NCBI GenBank assembly: GCA_031177985.1
Contig: JAPSJW010000001.1
Span: 434,001-498,000, forward strand
Length of the DNA stretch: 64,000 bases
Source: Microbacteriaceae bacterium
GTDB lineage: Bacteria; Actinomycetota; Actinomycetes; Actinomycetales; Microbacteriaceae
Direction of reading: 5' to 3'
Part shown: positions 44,604-52,803 of the stretch, piece by piece
How positions within the stretch are numbered: the first letter of the stretch is position 1
Layout: every line of letters begins with the position of its first letter
Made by a program: the position numbers and the translations under genes
Notes under the pieces: model-generated
What the model was told of the DNA's origin: nothing
Databases searched by the model: none
The model's input: only the letters and a program-made list of their open reading frames with translations

Positions 44604-45722
44604 ATGGGCACCATGGACGAACTGATCGACCCGGCCGTCGTCGGACGGCTGCGGGCCGCGCTCTCCGCCGTCGCGCCCACCCTGGACCTCTCGGCGCTTG
44701 CGCAGGCCGAGAGCAGCGTGGGCGGCAGGCGGCTGCGACAGGGAGTGGACCTCGTCCGCGACGCCATGCTCAGCGACCTCCCCGGCGGATTCGCCGCCGT
44801 CGAGCGGATCGTGCTCGACGCGCTCGACGAGCCGCGCTTCGCCGGATGGTTGATCTGGCCCACCACCGAGGTCGTCGCCGCGCGAGCCCTCGAGACCGGA
44901 GCTGCCGAGGACTTCGACGCGGCGATGGCACTCCTCGCCCGCCTCACCGTCGGCCTCACGGGGGAGTTCGCGATCCGCGACCTCCTCATCGCGCGGCCGG
45001 AACGCGGGCTCGCGATCATGCAGACCTGGACCGGTCACGACAACGAGCACGTCCGACGCCTGGCGACGGAAGGCTCCCGTGCCTACCTGCCCTGGGCGAA
45101 GCGGGTGCCGTGGCTGCTGGCGCATCCGGGCGCGACGCGGGGCATCCTCGATGCCACCTACCGCGACCCCTCCGACTATGTGCGCCGCTCGGCCGCGAAT
45201 CACCTCAACGACCTCAGCCGCGTCGATGCAGCAGTCGTGCTCGACACGGCCGCCGATTGGGCTGCAGCCCCCGACGCCAACACGCCCCGAGTGCTGCGCC
45301 ACGGCCTCCGAACGCTGGTCAAGCGCGCCGACCCCGCCGCGTTGGCCCTCCTCGGTTTCGAGGGGGGCGCCCTGCGTGTGTCCCGTCCGCAGCTCTCGAG
45401 CGAGATCGTGCCACTGGGTGGAAGCCTCGCGATCACGGCGACGGTCGAGAATCTCGGTGAGACGGATGCGATGGTCGCGATCGACTACTCCGTCGGCTTT
45501 CAACGCGCTGACGGCTCGATGCGCCCGAAGACCTTCAAACTCGGGTCGCGGCGCATTGCGCCGGGCGACGTCGCAACGGTCACGAAGGTGTATTCCTTCC
45601 GCCCGATCACCACGCGCACCTACTATCCGGGACCGCACTTCGTCACTGTCCAAGCCAATGGGGTGCTCTCCCCTCGCGCGGACTTCGCGATCGAGCGCAC
45701 TCACCAGGGAGCAACCCCATGA
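44604..45722 (+). CDS. DNA alkylation repair protein (AlkC/AlkD-type HEAT-repeat glycosylase) with C-terminal Ig-like domain
   Basis: 372 residues. The middle part is made of HEAT-like helical repeats (FAIRDLLIARPERGLAIMQTWTGHDNEHVRRLATEGSR, WLLAHPGATRGILDATYRDPSDYVRRSAANHLNDLSR). The C-terminal 110 residues form an Ig-like strand module (PLGGSLAITATVENLGETDAMVAIDYSVGF). This two-part plan fits AlkC-type enzymes, which excise 3-methyladenine-type lesions and carry an Ig-like domain. It overlaps the alkyltransferase-like gene by 4 nt. Confidence 0.82.
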   Translation: MGTMDELIDPAVVGRLRAALSAVAPTLDLSALAQAESSVGGRRLRQGVDLVRDAMLSDLPGGFAAVERIVLDALDEPRFAGWLIWPTTEVVAARALETGAAEDFDAAMALLARLTVGLTGEFAIRDLLIARPERGLAIMQTWTGHDNEHVRRLATEGSRAYLPWAKRVPWLLAHPGATRGILDATYRDPSDYVRRSAANHLNDLSRVDAAVVLDTAADWAAAPDANTPRVLRHGLRTLVKRADPAALALLGFEGGALRVSRPQLSSEIVPLGGSLAITATVENLGETDAMVAIDYSVGFQRADGSMRPKTFKLGSRRIAPGDVATVTKVYSFRPITTRTYYPGPHFVTVQANGVLSPRADFAIERTHQGATP

Positions 45723-46012
45723 CCGACCTGACGGAGCGGGTGCTGAGCACGGTCTCGTCCATCCCGCCAGGGCACGTGATGACCTACGGCGACGTCGCGC
45801 ACGCGACCGGCACGGGAGCGCGGGCGGTCGGCCGGGTACTGCACAACGGTGGGCACGACATCCCCTGGTGGCGGGTCGTCGCTGCCGACGGCCGGCCGTT
45901 CAGGGCGGCGGCAGAGGATGCTCGTGCGCGGTTCCTCGAGGAGGGGACCCCGCTGCTGGAAGCCGGGAGCGACGTGCGGGTGGACCTGGCCCGGGCGTCG
46001 TGGGGTCTCTAG
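45719..46012 (+). CDS. Alkyltransferase-like protein (ATL)
   Basis: 97 residues. It has the MGMT DNA-binding fold: IPPGHVMTYGDVAHATGTGARAVGRVLHNGGHDIPWWRVVAADGRP. The alkyl-acceptor motif PCHRV of true O6-alkylguanine transferases reads P49-W50-W51-R52-V53, so there is no reactive cysteine. ATLs flip O6-alkylguanine and hand it to nucleotide excision repair. The second Trp in the His position is unusual because most ATLs have PWHRV. Confidence 0.9.
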   Translation: MTDLTERVLSTVSSIPPGHVMTYGDVAHATGTGARAVGRVLHNGGHDIPWWRVVAADGRPFRAAAEDARARFLEEGTPLLEAGSDVRVDLARASWGL

Positions 46013-46965
46013 GGCGTGGTGACCACCTGGCCCAGGATCGCCATGAAGAGCTGGTAGACAAGCCAGAGGCCGCCGAGCTTCAGCGCCAACTCCACGAGGG
46101 CGGCGGCAGCACGATGCGGCCTCCGCCGCGGAACCGTTCTCTTCCTCCGGGCCTCGCGAACAGGTCGCGGCGTACGAGGCAGCCCGGTTCGAGTCGAACT
46201 CGTCGAAGCGTTCCTCTGTGCCTTCGTGGGCGCCGCGGCACCAGCCGTCGGGGGGCTGACGAGCAGGTGCCCGACCTCGGCCTCGAGCGCTTCGAACTCC
46301 CGCCGGACGGCCCGGGCAGAGCTCAGCACTGAGCTGTCCGCCGTCCAGGTCGAGGCGTCGCAAGCGGCCGCGACGATCCGTTCGAACTGCTCTTGGCTGA
46401 ATTGCGGCGCACCGCCGAGCCGCTCGAGCAGGCCTCGCTCGTCGATGACCTCGATGCGGGGACGGTACGGTCCGGCGCCGGGTTGATCGCGGATCGCGAT
46501 CCCAGCGGGATCGACGAAAGCGAGCATCGCCGTCACAGGCACAGTCAGCCCGGAGGCCCGGCTGATTCGTTCGGCGGCACGGTCTGCTTCCAGAAGAGAA
46601 CGATGGATGTATGGCTGCCGCTGCCCACCAACGAGCAAGGTCGTGCCCGCCACCCAGATCTTCTTGCCGGGGCTGTACTTCGTGTTGATCGTCCAGACGC
46701 CCACCCGGCTCACCACCAGGTGGTCGATGTCTGCGCCTCGGGGACCGACCGGGACCGAATGCAGCACCCGGTATCCGTCACTCAGCGCCGCCAACCTGGC
46801 GCCGACGCGTCGTTCGCCGAGTACTCCCTGGTACCAAGATCGGGCTTCCTCGTCGATTACCACCCTCTGCGTCGCCTCGTCGAACCGGATCACTTTCTGA
46901 TCCCATTGGCGCAGCAGCTCGTCGATCAGCGCATGCCCTGGCACGCGGTCCCTCAGATCCCCCAT
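46009..46965 (-). CDS. NERD-domain (nuclease-related) membrane-anchored protein
   Basis: 318 residues. A NERD domain occupies about 48-160 (GERRVGARLAAL, RGADIDHLVVSRVGVWTINTKY, WVAGTTLLVGG), with the D and K of the nuclease-like motif present. A Ser/Thr/Pro/Arg-rich basic linker (about 240-285) leads to one C-terminal membrane segment (LALKLGGLWLVYQLFMAILGQ). It may be a membrane-associated endonuclease-like protein. Its stop overlaps the ATL stop (CTAG). Confidence 0.8.
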   Translation of the reverse strand: MGDLRDRVPGHALIDELLRQWDQKVIRFDEATQRVVIDEEARSWYQGVLGERRVGARLAALSDGYRVLHSVPVGPRGADIDHLVVSRVGVWTINTKYSPGKKIWVAGTTLLVGGQRQPYIHRSLLEADRAAERISRASGLTVPVTAMLAFVDPAGIAIRDQPGAGPYRPRIEVIDERGLLERLGGAPQFSQEQFERIVAAACDASTWTADSSVLSSARAVRREFEALEAEVGHLLVSPPTAGAAAPTKAQRNASTSSTRTGLPRTPRPVREARRKRTVPRRRPHRAAAALVELALKLGGLWLVYQLFMAILGQVVTTP

Positions 46966-47115
46966 CGAACGAGCGTGTCACCGCGACGATCGAGAGGGCA
47001 GCCCGACGTCGGGGGTCGCCGGACGCGACCGTCCGAGTCGCCCTAGCGTCGAAGGATGCTGATCGCCCTCCGTGCGGCTCGACCCCTCGCCCCCGTTCCC
47101 GAGTAACCTGCACGG

Positions 47116-47634
47116 ATGACCGCGTGGGATCTGCTGAACGCACGGAGCCTCGTGGTCGGCGGGCTCACACGCGACGAACTGCTGGCTCTCCTCCGCTCGG
47201 CCGGGGTTCTCTTGAACGCCCACGCCGAGACGCTGGTCGCCGACTCGACCTTCGACGACAGCGGCAGTCCCGACGTCATCCACTTGGTGGAATGCTCGGT
47301 CGGCGACCTCGGCCTGCCGGAGGGCGCCACCCTCTCGCAGATCTACGACCGTGCACAGTCGCGGGGGCTTCACCTCTGTCCGCCCATGACCGCTCCCTAC
47401 CTGCGACTGGCGCTGAGGAGTCAGGCTTCGGCATCCGACACGGGGCTGAGCTCCGGTCGGGCGCCGTCGGGTTCTCTGACCGTCGCCGCGCCTGCGTTTC
47501 GGGATGACGACGAGTACCCGAAGGGCTTCTACTTGCGGGTGATCGCCGGGCAGCAGTGGCTGCGCGGCTATCGCTGCGACGACCAGCACCTGTGGTCGCC
47601 GCAGGACCGATTCGTCTTCCGAGCGGTCGGTTAG
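47116..47634 (+). CDS. Conserved hypothetical protein
   Basis: 172 residues, no signal peptide. Notable blocks are LTRDELLALLRSAGVLLNAHAETLVADSTFD, VGDLGLPEGATLSQIYDRAQSRGLHLCPPMTAPYLRLAL and FRDDDEYPKGFYLRVIAGQQWLRGYRCDDQHLWSPQDRFVFR. They look like a family conserved in actinobacteria that I cannot name. It sits 7 nt before the Nudix gene, so the two probably share a transcript. Confidence 0.65.
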   Translation: MTAWDLLNARSLVVGGLTRDELLALLRSAGVLLNAHAETLVADSTFDDSGSPDVIHLVECSVGDLGLPEGATLSQIYDRAQSRGLHLCPPMTAPYLRLALRSQASASDTGLSSGRAPSGSLTVAAPAFRDDDEYPKGFYLRVIAGQQWLRGYRCDDQHLWSPQDRFVFRAVG

Positions 47635-47641
47635 CTCTCCC

Positions 47642-48109
47642 ATGCCCCTGCCCGAGGTCTGCGTCGTCTACCTCCTCCGCCCCGGCGCATCCGGCAGCGA
47701 GGTGCTGCTCGGTGAGAAGCGGAAGGGACTCGGGCTCGGCAAGGTGGTAGCTCCAGGCGGCAAGCTCGAGCCGGGGGAGACGCCCGCCGCGGCGGCCGTG
47801 CGTGAGGTGCTCGAGGAGGTCGGGATCGCGATCGCCGAGTCCGACCTCGAAGCGGCCGGCTGCATCGACTACTACTTTCCGACCAAGCCGGAGTGGAGCC
47901 AGCGGTCGTGGGTGTTCCGCGCTCGCGGGAGCTGGGGCGAGGCCGCCGGGTCGGAGGAGCTCATCGCGCGGTGGCTGCCGGTCGACGAGGTGCCACTCGA
48001 TCGGATGTGGGATGACGCGAAGCGCTGGCTGCCCGGCGTGCTCGCGGGCGGAACGGTCGAGGCGTCTTTCGATTTCGGGTCCGACTTGTCGACCGTCGTG
48101 GAAGCCTAG
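47642..48109 (+). CDS. Nudix hydrolase (MutT/8-oxo-dGTP diphosphatase-like)
   Basis: 155 residues. The Nudix box GKLEPGETPAAAAVREVLEEVG spans 40-61 with G40, E46, R54, E55, E58, E59 and G61 all present. LGLGKVVAPGG and the YYFPTKPEWSQRSWVF segment resemble human MTH1-like enzymes. It likely cleans oxidised nucleotides. Its stop overlaps the stop of the HNH gene (CTAG). Confidence 0.87.
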   Translation: MPLPEVCVVYLLRPGASGSEVLLGEKRKGLGLGKVVAPGGKLEPGETPAAAAVREVLEEVGIAIAESDLEAAGCIDYYFPTKPEWSQRSWVFRARGSWGEAAGSEELIARWLPVDEVPLDRMWDDAKRWLPGVLAGGTVEASFDFGSDLSTVVEA

Positions 48110-48999
48110 GCCTGGAACTCCGCGAACCGCTCGTCGAGAAAGTCACGAGAGGGCCAATCCGCCTCGCGATGCGGCAGAGTGAGCTCGACCTCGTGCATGT
48201 CTTGGATGCCGTGCTTGAGCATCGGCCCGTCGACCTCATCGAGTAGGCGCGCGTTGACGTGCACCTTATAGTCCGGTGAGATCCCTAGGAACCGCTGGTC
48301 GTAGGCCGCGTGGTGGATCTTGCACAGCGCGAGGCCATTGCTCACGTGCGCGACGCTGTTGTGGTCGCGATCAGCGATGATATGCGCCGCGTCCAGCAGC
48401 TCGGGATGCTTCAAGCGGCAGATAGCGCACGTGGTCGAATAGGCGGACATCACCTGAGCGCGGAACATCGGCTGGTGTACGCGCTGAGCCACGACACGCT
48501 CGACGTAGCTCTTCTCGAAGATCGGCCTGATCCCCTCGCGGTATGCCTGGGCGAGAGCATCATCGGTCGCAATCAGAACATGGCCACGGATCAGGTCTTC
48601 GCCGACGACATATGCTGGAAAAACCGGCACGTATACGTTCGGGGAAGGCTTTCGAAAAACGATGATCGGCACGCGCGCCGTGAGCGCGGCGCGCAGCTTG
48701 CGGTTGTCGCCCCCCGTCATGTCGCCCGCCCGAAACGCATATTCCAGGAGGCCGGTTTCCGGGTCGATGCGATCGGCATAGGGGCCGTCCGCCGCACTCA
48801 CCACCGACAGCGTCGCGTCGAGTTCTTGTGGGTTTCGAATCCCTCGGTTGCGATCGATCAATCCGAATCGCCGGCCCCCGAGAACGAAGTCGACCAGTTC
48901 GTCTCTGGTAGCGAACCCGCCGCGTCTCTCGATGAAGAGTTCGAGGGCGGCCATGGCATTGAGACGGAGTTGGGCCTGCCCGACCTCACTGAGTGCCAT
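48106..48999 (-). CDS. SRA-HNH modification-dependent restriction endonuclease (putative type IV)
   Basis: 297 residues from ATG (MALSEVG) with AAAGAG upstream. Residues about 50-140 form an SRA/PUA-like base-reading domain (LEYAFRAGDMTGGDNRKLRAAL, PIIVFRKPSPNVYVPVFPAYVVGED). The HNH nuclease follows: C191/C194 zinc knuckle, H206 in LLDAAHI, N221 and C226-x2-H229. ScoMcrA-related SRA-HNH enzymes cut methylated or phosphorothioated DNA. Its gene lies 32 nt after the alditol oxidase gene on the same strand, so it may share that transcript. Confidence 0.82.
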   Translation of the reverse strand: MALSEVGQAQLRLNAMAALELFIERRGGFATRDELVDFVLGGRRFGLIDRNRGIRNPQELDATLSVVSAADGPYADRIDPETGLLEYAFRAGDMTGGDNRKLRAALTARVPIIVFRKPSPNVYVPVFPAYVVGEDLIRGHVLIATDDALAQAYREGIRPIFEKSYVERVVAQRVHQPMFRAQVMSAYSTTCAICRLKHPELLDAAHIIADRDHNSVAHVSNGLALCKIHHAAYDQRFLGISPDYKVHVNARLLDEVDGPMLKHGIQDMHEVELTLPHREADWPSRDFLDERFAEFQA

Positions 49000-49031
49000 G
49001 GCTCTTTTTACAGGGCGTCGACGGTCGCCGA

Positions 49032-50276
49032 CTAGACCCCCACCACGCGCTCCAAATACCCGTTGCCGAACTTGCGCTGCGGGTCGTGCTGCAGCACGAG
49101 GGCGCGGAAGTCGTCGATGCGCGGGTAGAGCTGCTGCACCGGGAACGACTGGTCGAACACCTTGCCCCAGTGCGGCCGAGCGTCGAACGGGGCGAGAGCC
49201 TGCTGGATGCGCGGAACCAGCGCGGCCACCGCATCCGGCTGGTTCTTCCAGGTGAAGTGGATGGCGAGCGTCTCTCGCTGGTAAGCGCCGCTGAGCCACA
49301 GGTCGTCGGCCTTCACGGTGCGGAGCTCGGTGATGAGCAGCGCGGGCGCGATGTCCTCGCCGAAGGCCCGCAGCGCGAGCAGCGCATCCCGGGCGGAGCC
49401 GCGCTCGACGAAGAACTCCGACTGGATCTCGTCGCCGTTCGACGGGGTGGCGTCGAGTCGGAAGTGCGGCAGGCGCTCGAGCCAGGGCCCGGGCACGCCG
49501 CCCTGCTGGGTCGTGTTGTCGTCGTGGCCGCCGGCGGGCGAGAGCTCCTTGGAAGGCGACGGATGCGCACCGAAGTAGGAGGACGGCATCCGCTGGTCGT
49601 CGCCGTCGTCGAGTCGCGTCTTCACCCAGACGCTCTCGATCGTGTCGCCCACCCAGTTGTGGAAGAGGCTGACGCTGTAGCCCCCGGCCATGACCGCCTC
49701 GAGCTCGTCGAGGGCGGTGGACCAGGGCAGATCGAGGTAGACGTCCTGTCGCATCCGGTAACTCGATTGCGTGTCGAAAGTGACGCGGGTCGCGACCCCG
49801 AGCGCACCGAGGGCGACGACCGCGCCCTCGAAGCCGGGGTCGCCGCGACGGATGGTCCACAGGGAGCCGTCGGGCGCGATCCGCTCGATCGCGCGCACGG
49901 CGGTCGAAAGGCTGCCGTTCGTGACACCCGAGCCGTGGGTGCCTGTAGCGGTCGCGCCGGCGACCGAGATGTGCGGCAGCGAGCCCATGTTGTGCAGCGC
50001 CCGGCCGTGCCGCTCGAGCTCGCGGGCGAGCACGCCGTAACGGGTGCCGCCCGTCACGGTGACGGTGTCGCCGTCGACGACGATCTCGGGTGCGATGTCG
50101 ATGAGGGTGATCAGCTCGCCGTCGCTGTCAGCGATGTCGTTGAACGAGTGGCGGGTGCCGAGAGAGCGGATGCGCGAGCTCGACGCGACGAGTTCCTGCG
50201 CCTCCTCGACCGTGCGAGGGGTGAGGATGCGCTCCGCGCCGAACTCGTAGGTGCCCGACCAGGTGCGCTCAGCCAT
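49032..50276 (-). CDS. FAD-linked alditol oxidase (AldO-like)
   Basis: 414 residues, close to the 418 of Streptomyces AldO. It shares GTRHSFNDIADSDGELITL, NMGSLPHISVAGATATGTHGSG (flavin-binding PP-loop with the HisGly covalent-FAD region), GALGVATRVTF, GVPGPWLERLPHFRLDATPSNGDEIQSEFFV and FDARPHWGKVF. It oxidises the terminal CH2OH of a sugar alcohol to an aldose with H2O2 production. It ends the amino-sugar operon 22 nt after the GNAT_C gene. Confidence 0.85.
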   Translation of the reverse strand: MAERTWSGTYEFGAERILTPRTVEEAQELVASSSRIRSLGTRHSFNDIADSDGELITLIDIAPEIVVDGDTVTVTGGTRYGVLARELERHGRALHNMGSLPHISVAGATATGTHGSGVTNGSLSTAVRAIERIAPDGSLWTIRRGDPGFEGAVVALGALGVATRVTFDTQSSYRMRQDVYLDLPWSTALDELEAVMAGGYSVSLFHNWVGDTIESVWVKTRLDDGDDQRMPSSYFGAHPSPSKELSPAGGHDDNTTQQGGVPGPWLERLPHFRLDATPSNGDEIQSEFFVERGSARDALLALRAFGEDIAPALLITELRTVKADDLWLSGAYQRETLAIHFTWKNQPDAVAALVPRIQQALAPFDARPHWGKVFDQSFPVQQLYPRIDDFRALVLQHDPQRKFGNGYLERVVGV

Positions 50277-50298
50277 GGCGTCGAGCCTAGCCAGGACG

Positions 50299-51015
50299 CT
50301 AGGAACGGCCGTACTCGAGCACGCCCGTCGGCTCCGTCCAGTGCTCGCCCGACCGCAGCACCTCGGCCACCAGGCGCTCCAGCCGCGTCGCCGGCTGCAC
50401 CTGAGCCGCATCGAACACCGCCTCGAGCGGTCGACGGAACACGAACTTCACGACGGCGCGGTCGGCATCCAGCGTCGGCTCTGCCGGGGCGACGTGGAAT
50501 CGGCGCGCGAACGCGACGAGGTTGCCCCCGCCGAGACGCTCGAGCCGCGGGTCGAGCAGCCAGGAGGTGCAGCGGAACCGGCGCTCGCCGAAGTGTCGTA
50601 CCGCCCTCGCGAGGGAGTCGTCGACGCTGTCGGGGCTGAGCGGGTCGCCCTCGGGGATGTGGATGGCGCGGCGTGTGGCCCCGCCGCCTCGCTCGTACTG
50701 CAGACGGCCGAGGGCGATGACATCGCCGCGCATCACCTCCAGCAGCCAACCCGTGTCGACCGAGGCGCCGTAGGCGTCCACCTTGCGACCGACGTCGACC
50801 AGCGACGCGTGCGCGATGTCGGAGGAGAGGTCCGCCTCCTCGTAGGCGCGCAACGCATCCGCCTCGAGCGCCGCGAGAGCACCGCGCAGCACGCTCGGAT
50901 CGAGCGGCGCCGGTGGAGGAGCCTCGCCCCCGAACGAAGCGCGCAGGGCGAGGACCGCTGGATGGCTGTCGGGGAGGGCCTGGGTCGCCCCGAGGCCGAG
51001 CAGCTCGCCCGTCAT
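50299..51015 (-). CDS. GNAT_C/DUF5596-like acyltransferase-domain protein
   Basis: 238 residues. The core reads VIALGRLQYERGG...HIPEGDPLSPDSVDDSLARAVRHF...FRCTSWLLDPRLERLGGGNLVAFARRFHVAP, matching the GNAT-like C-terminal domain family. Members are uncharacterised and found in many Firmicutes and Actinobacteria. It overlaps the aldolase stop by 4 nt (ATGA), so it is translated with the sugar genes. A role in modifying the amino-sugar or its acetyl group is speculation. Confidence 0.65.
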   Translation of the reverse strand: MTGELLGLGATQALPDSHPAVLALRASFGGEAPPPAPLDPSVLRGALAALEADALRAYEEADLSSDIAHASLVDVGRKVDAYGASVDTGWLLEVMRGDVIALGRLQYERGGGATRRAIHIPEGDPLSPDSVDDSLARAVRHFGERRFRCTSWLLDPRLERLGGGNLVAFARRFHVAPAEPTLDADRAVVKFVFRRPLEAVFDAAQVQPATRLERLVAEVLRSGEHWTEPTGVLEYGRS

Positions 51016-51845
51016 GCCCCGAGCAGCCGCAGCAGACGCTCCACCTCGTCGCGCACGGCGTCGCGCGCCGGGGCCAGGTACCGGCGCGGGTCGACGAGGG
51101 ATTCGTCGGTTGCGAGTGCCTTGCGCACCTCGGTGGTGAAGAGCCCGTTGAGGTGGGTCGAGATGTTGATCTTCGTCATGCCGGCCTGGACGGCGCCAGC
51201 AAGCTCGTCGTCGCTCAGTCCCGAGGACCCGTGCAGCACCAGCGGCACCCCGGTCGATGCCTTCAGCGCCGCGATGAGCTCGCGATCGACCGTGGCGACC
51301 CGCGACGTCATGGCGTGCGACGTGCCGACCGCGACGGCCAGAGAGTCGACCCCCGTCGCCTCGACGAACTCGGACGCCTCGTCGGGGCGGGTGCGAGCGC
51401 CGGGAGCGTGCACGCCGTCCTTGCCGCCGACCTCCCCGAGTTCGGCCTCGACCCGCACGCCTCGCGCGTGGCAGTGCTCGACGACGGCGCGGGTCGTGGC
51501 GACGTTCTCGTCGTAGGGCAGCGCGGAGCCGTCGAACATGACGCTGTGCACCCCGAGCTCGACGGCCTCATGCACGAGGGCCACGTCCTCGGCGTGGTCG
51601 AGGTGCACGATCGCGGGAACGGCCGCCGACCGGGCGAGTGCCAGTGAGGCGAGGGCGATCGGGGCGAGACCGCCGTGGTACCGGGCGGCGTTGTGGCTGA
51701 TCTGCAGGACCACCGGGAGCCCGGCGCGCTCCGCGCCGCCGACGATCGCCTCGGCGTGTTCAAGCAGCACGACGTTGAAGGCACCGAGGCCGCGGCCGGC
51801 GGCGGCGGCCTCGGACACGGGATCGGACGGGAGCGTGGCGGTCAT
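51012..51845 (-). CDS. Class II (zinc) fructose/tagatose-bisphosphate aldolase
   Basis: 277 residues. Zinc and active-site blocks are visible: IVHLDHAEDVALVHEAVELGVHSVMFDGSALPYDEN, VEAELGEVGGKDG and LVLHGSSGLSDDEL, then NISTHLN. This is the FbaA/KbaY/GatY type that splits tagatose- or fructose-1,6-bisphosphate into dihydroxyacetone phosphate and glyceraldehyde-3-phosphate. With the PfkB kinase directly upstream it supports a tagatose-6-phosphate route. Confidence 0.88.
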   Translation of the reverse strand: MTATLPSDPVSEAAAAGRGLGAFNVVLLEHAEAIVGGAERAGLPVVLQISHNAARYHGGLAPIALASLALARSAAVPAIVHLDHAEDVALVHEAVELGVHSVMFDGSALPYDENVATTRAVVEHCHARGVRVEAELGEVGGKDGVHAPGARTRPDEASEFVEATGVDSLAVAVGTSHAMTSRVATVDRELIAALKASTGVPLVLHGSSGLSDDELAGAVQAGMTKINISTHLNGLFTTEVRKALATDESLVDPRRYLAPARDAVRDEVERLLRLLGA

Positions 51846-51852
51846 CTTCACC

Positions 51853-52803
51853 TCAGGGGATCGGGACGGGGAGAGGGAACTGCGGACGGTGCTGAGCATC
51901 GAGTCGGGCGGCGAGCTCGGGGAGCACCGCTGGATCGATCTGCCCGGCGGTGGGAGAGAGCACGGCGGCGGCGCCGACGAGCGACGCCCAGCGCAGCGCC
52001 TCGTCGAGCGGATGCCCCAGCTGCAGGGCGGCCACGAGACCGGCGGTTGCGGCGTCGCCGGCCCCGGTGGGGTTGCCGCTGACTCCCGGAACTGCGACGG
52101 CCGTCGCATGATGGCCGTCGGCGGTCAGCGCGACGAGACCGTCCGACCCTCGCGACACCGCGATGGCGCGGGCGCCGCGGGTCAGAAGCTCCCGCATCCC
52201 CGCATCGAGGTCGTCTGCGCCGGTCGCGCCGAGCAGCTCCTGCACATTGGGCTTCAGCAGCTCCGCTCCCGCGTCGGCGGCGGCGAGCAGGTGCACCCCG
52301 GATGCGTCGACCAGCACCCGTCCGCCTGCCGTGCGACCGGCGTCGACCAGCGCGGCGACCCGGTCGGAGTCTGTTCCTGGAGGGAAGGAGCCGGCGACGA
52401 CCAGCATGCCGCCCGGCTCGAGGGCAGCGCCCGCGGCATCCGCGAGACGGCGCCAGGCCTCGTCGTCGAGCGGCTCTCCCGGCTCGGAGTAGAGCGTGGG
52501 ATGGTCGGAGCCGCCGACGACGGCCACCGTGGTGCGGGTCTCCCCGGCCACCTCGACGGTGCGGGCCTCCACACGATCGCGCTCGAGCGCCTCGCGCATC
52601 CAAGTGCCCGCGCTTCCGCCGAGCGGATGCACGGCGACGGCGTGCACCCCGAGGTGACGCAGTACCCGGACTACGTTGAGTCCCTTGCCGCCCGGCCGCC
52701 GGACGACCTGCTCGACGCGGATCGTCTCACCGACGACCTGGCGCGGCACCGTGTAAGTGACGTCGACCGCCGGGTTCGGGGTCACGACGACGACGGAAGC
52801 CAT
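51853..52803 (-). CDS. PfkB-family tagatose-6-/1-phosphofructokinase-type kinase
   Basis: 316 residues. N-terminal TPNPAVDVTYTV and RRPGGKGLNVVRVLRHLG, LKPN at 183-186 and the GAGD anion hole with catalytic D250 (GNPTGAGDAATAGL) fit the LacC/FruK branch. It probably phosphorylates tagatose-6-P at C1. Its start overlaps the end of the deacetylase gene by 22 nt. Confidence 0.85.
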   Translation of the reverse strand: MASVVVVTPNPAVDVTYTVPRQVVGETIRVEQVVRRPGGKGLNVVRVLRHLGVHAVAVHPLGGSAGTWMREALERDRVEARTVEVAGETRTTVAVVGGSDHPTLYSEPGEPLDDEAWRRLADAAGAALEPGGMLVVAGSFPPGTDSDRVAALVDAGRTAGGRVLVDASGVHLLAAADAGAELLKPNVQELLGATGADDLDAGMRELLTRGARAIAVSRGSDGLVALTADGHHATAVAVPGVSGNPTGAGDAATAGLVAALQLGHPLDEALRWASLVGAAAVLSPTAGQIDPAVLPELAARLDAQHRPQFPLPVPIP

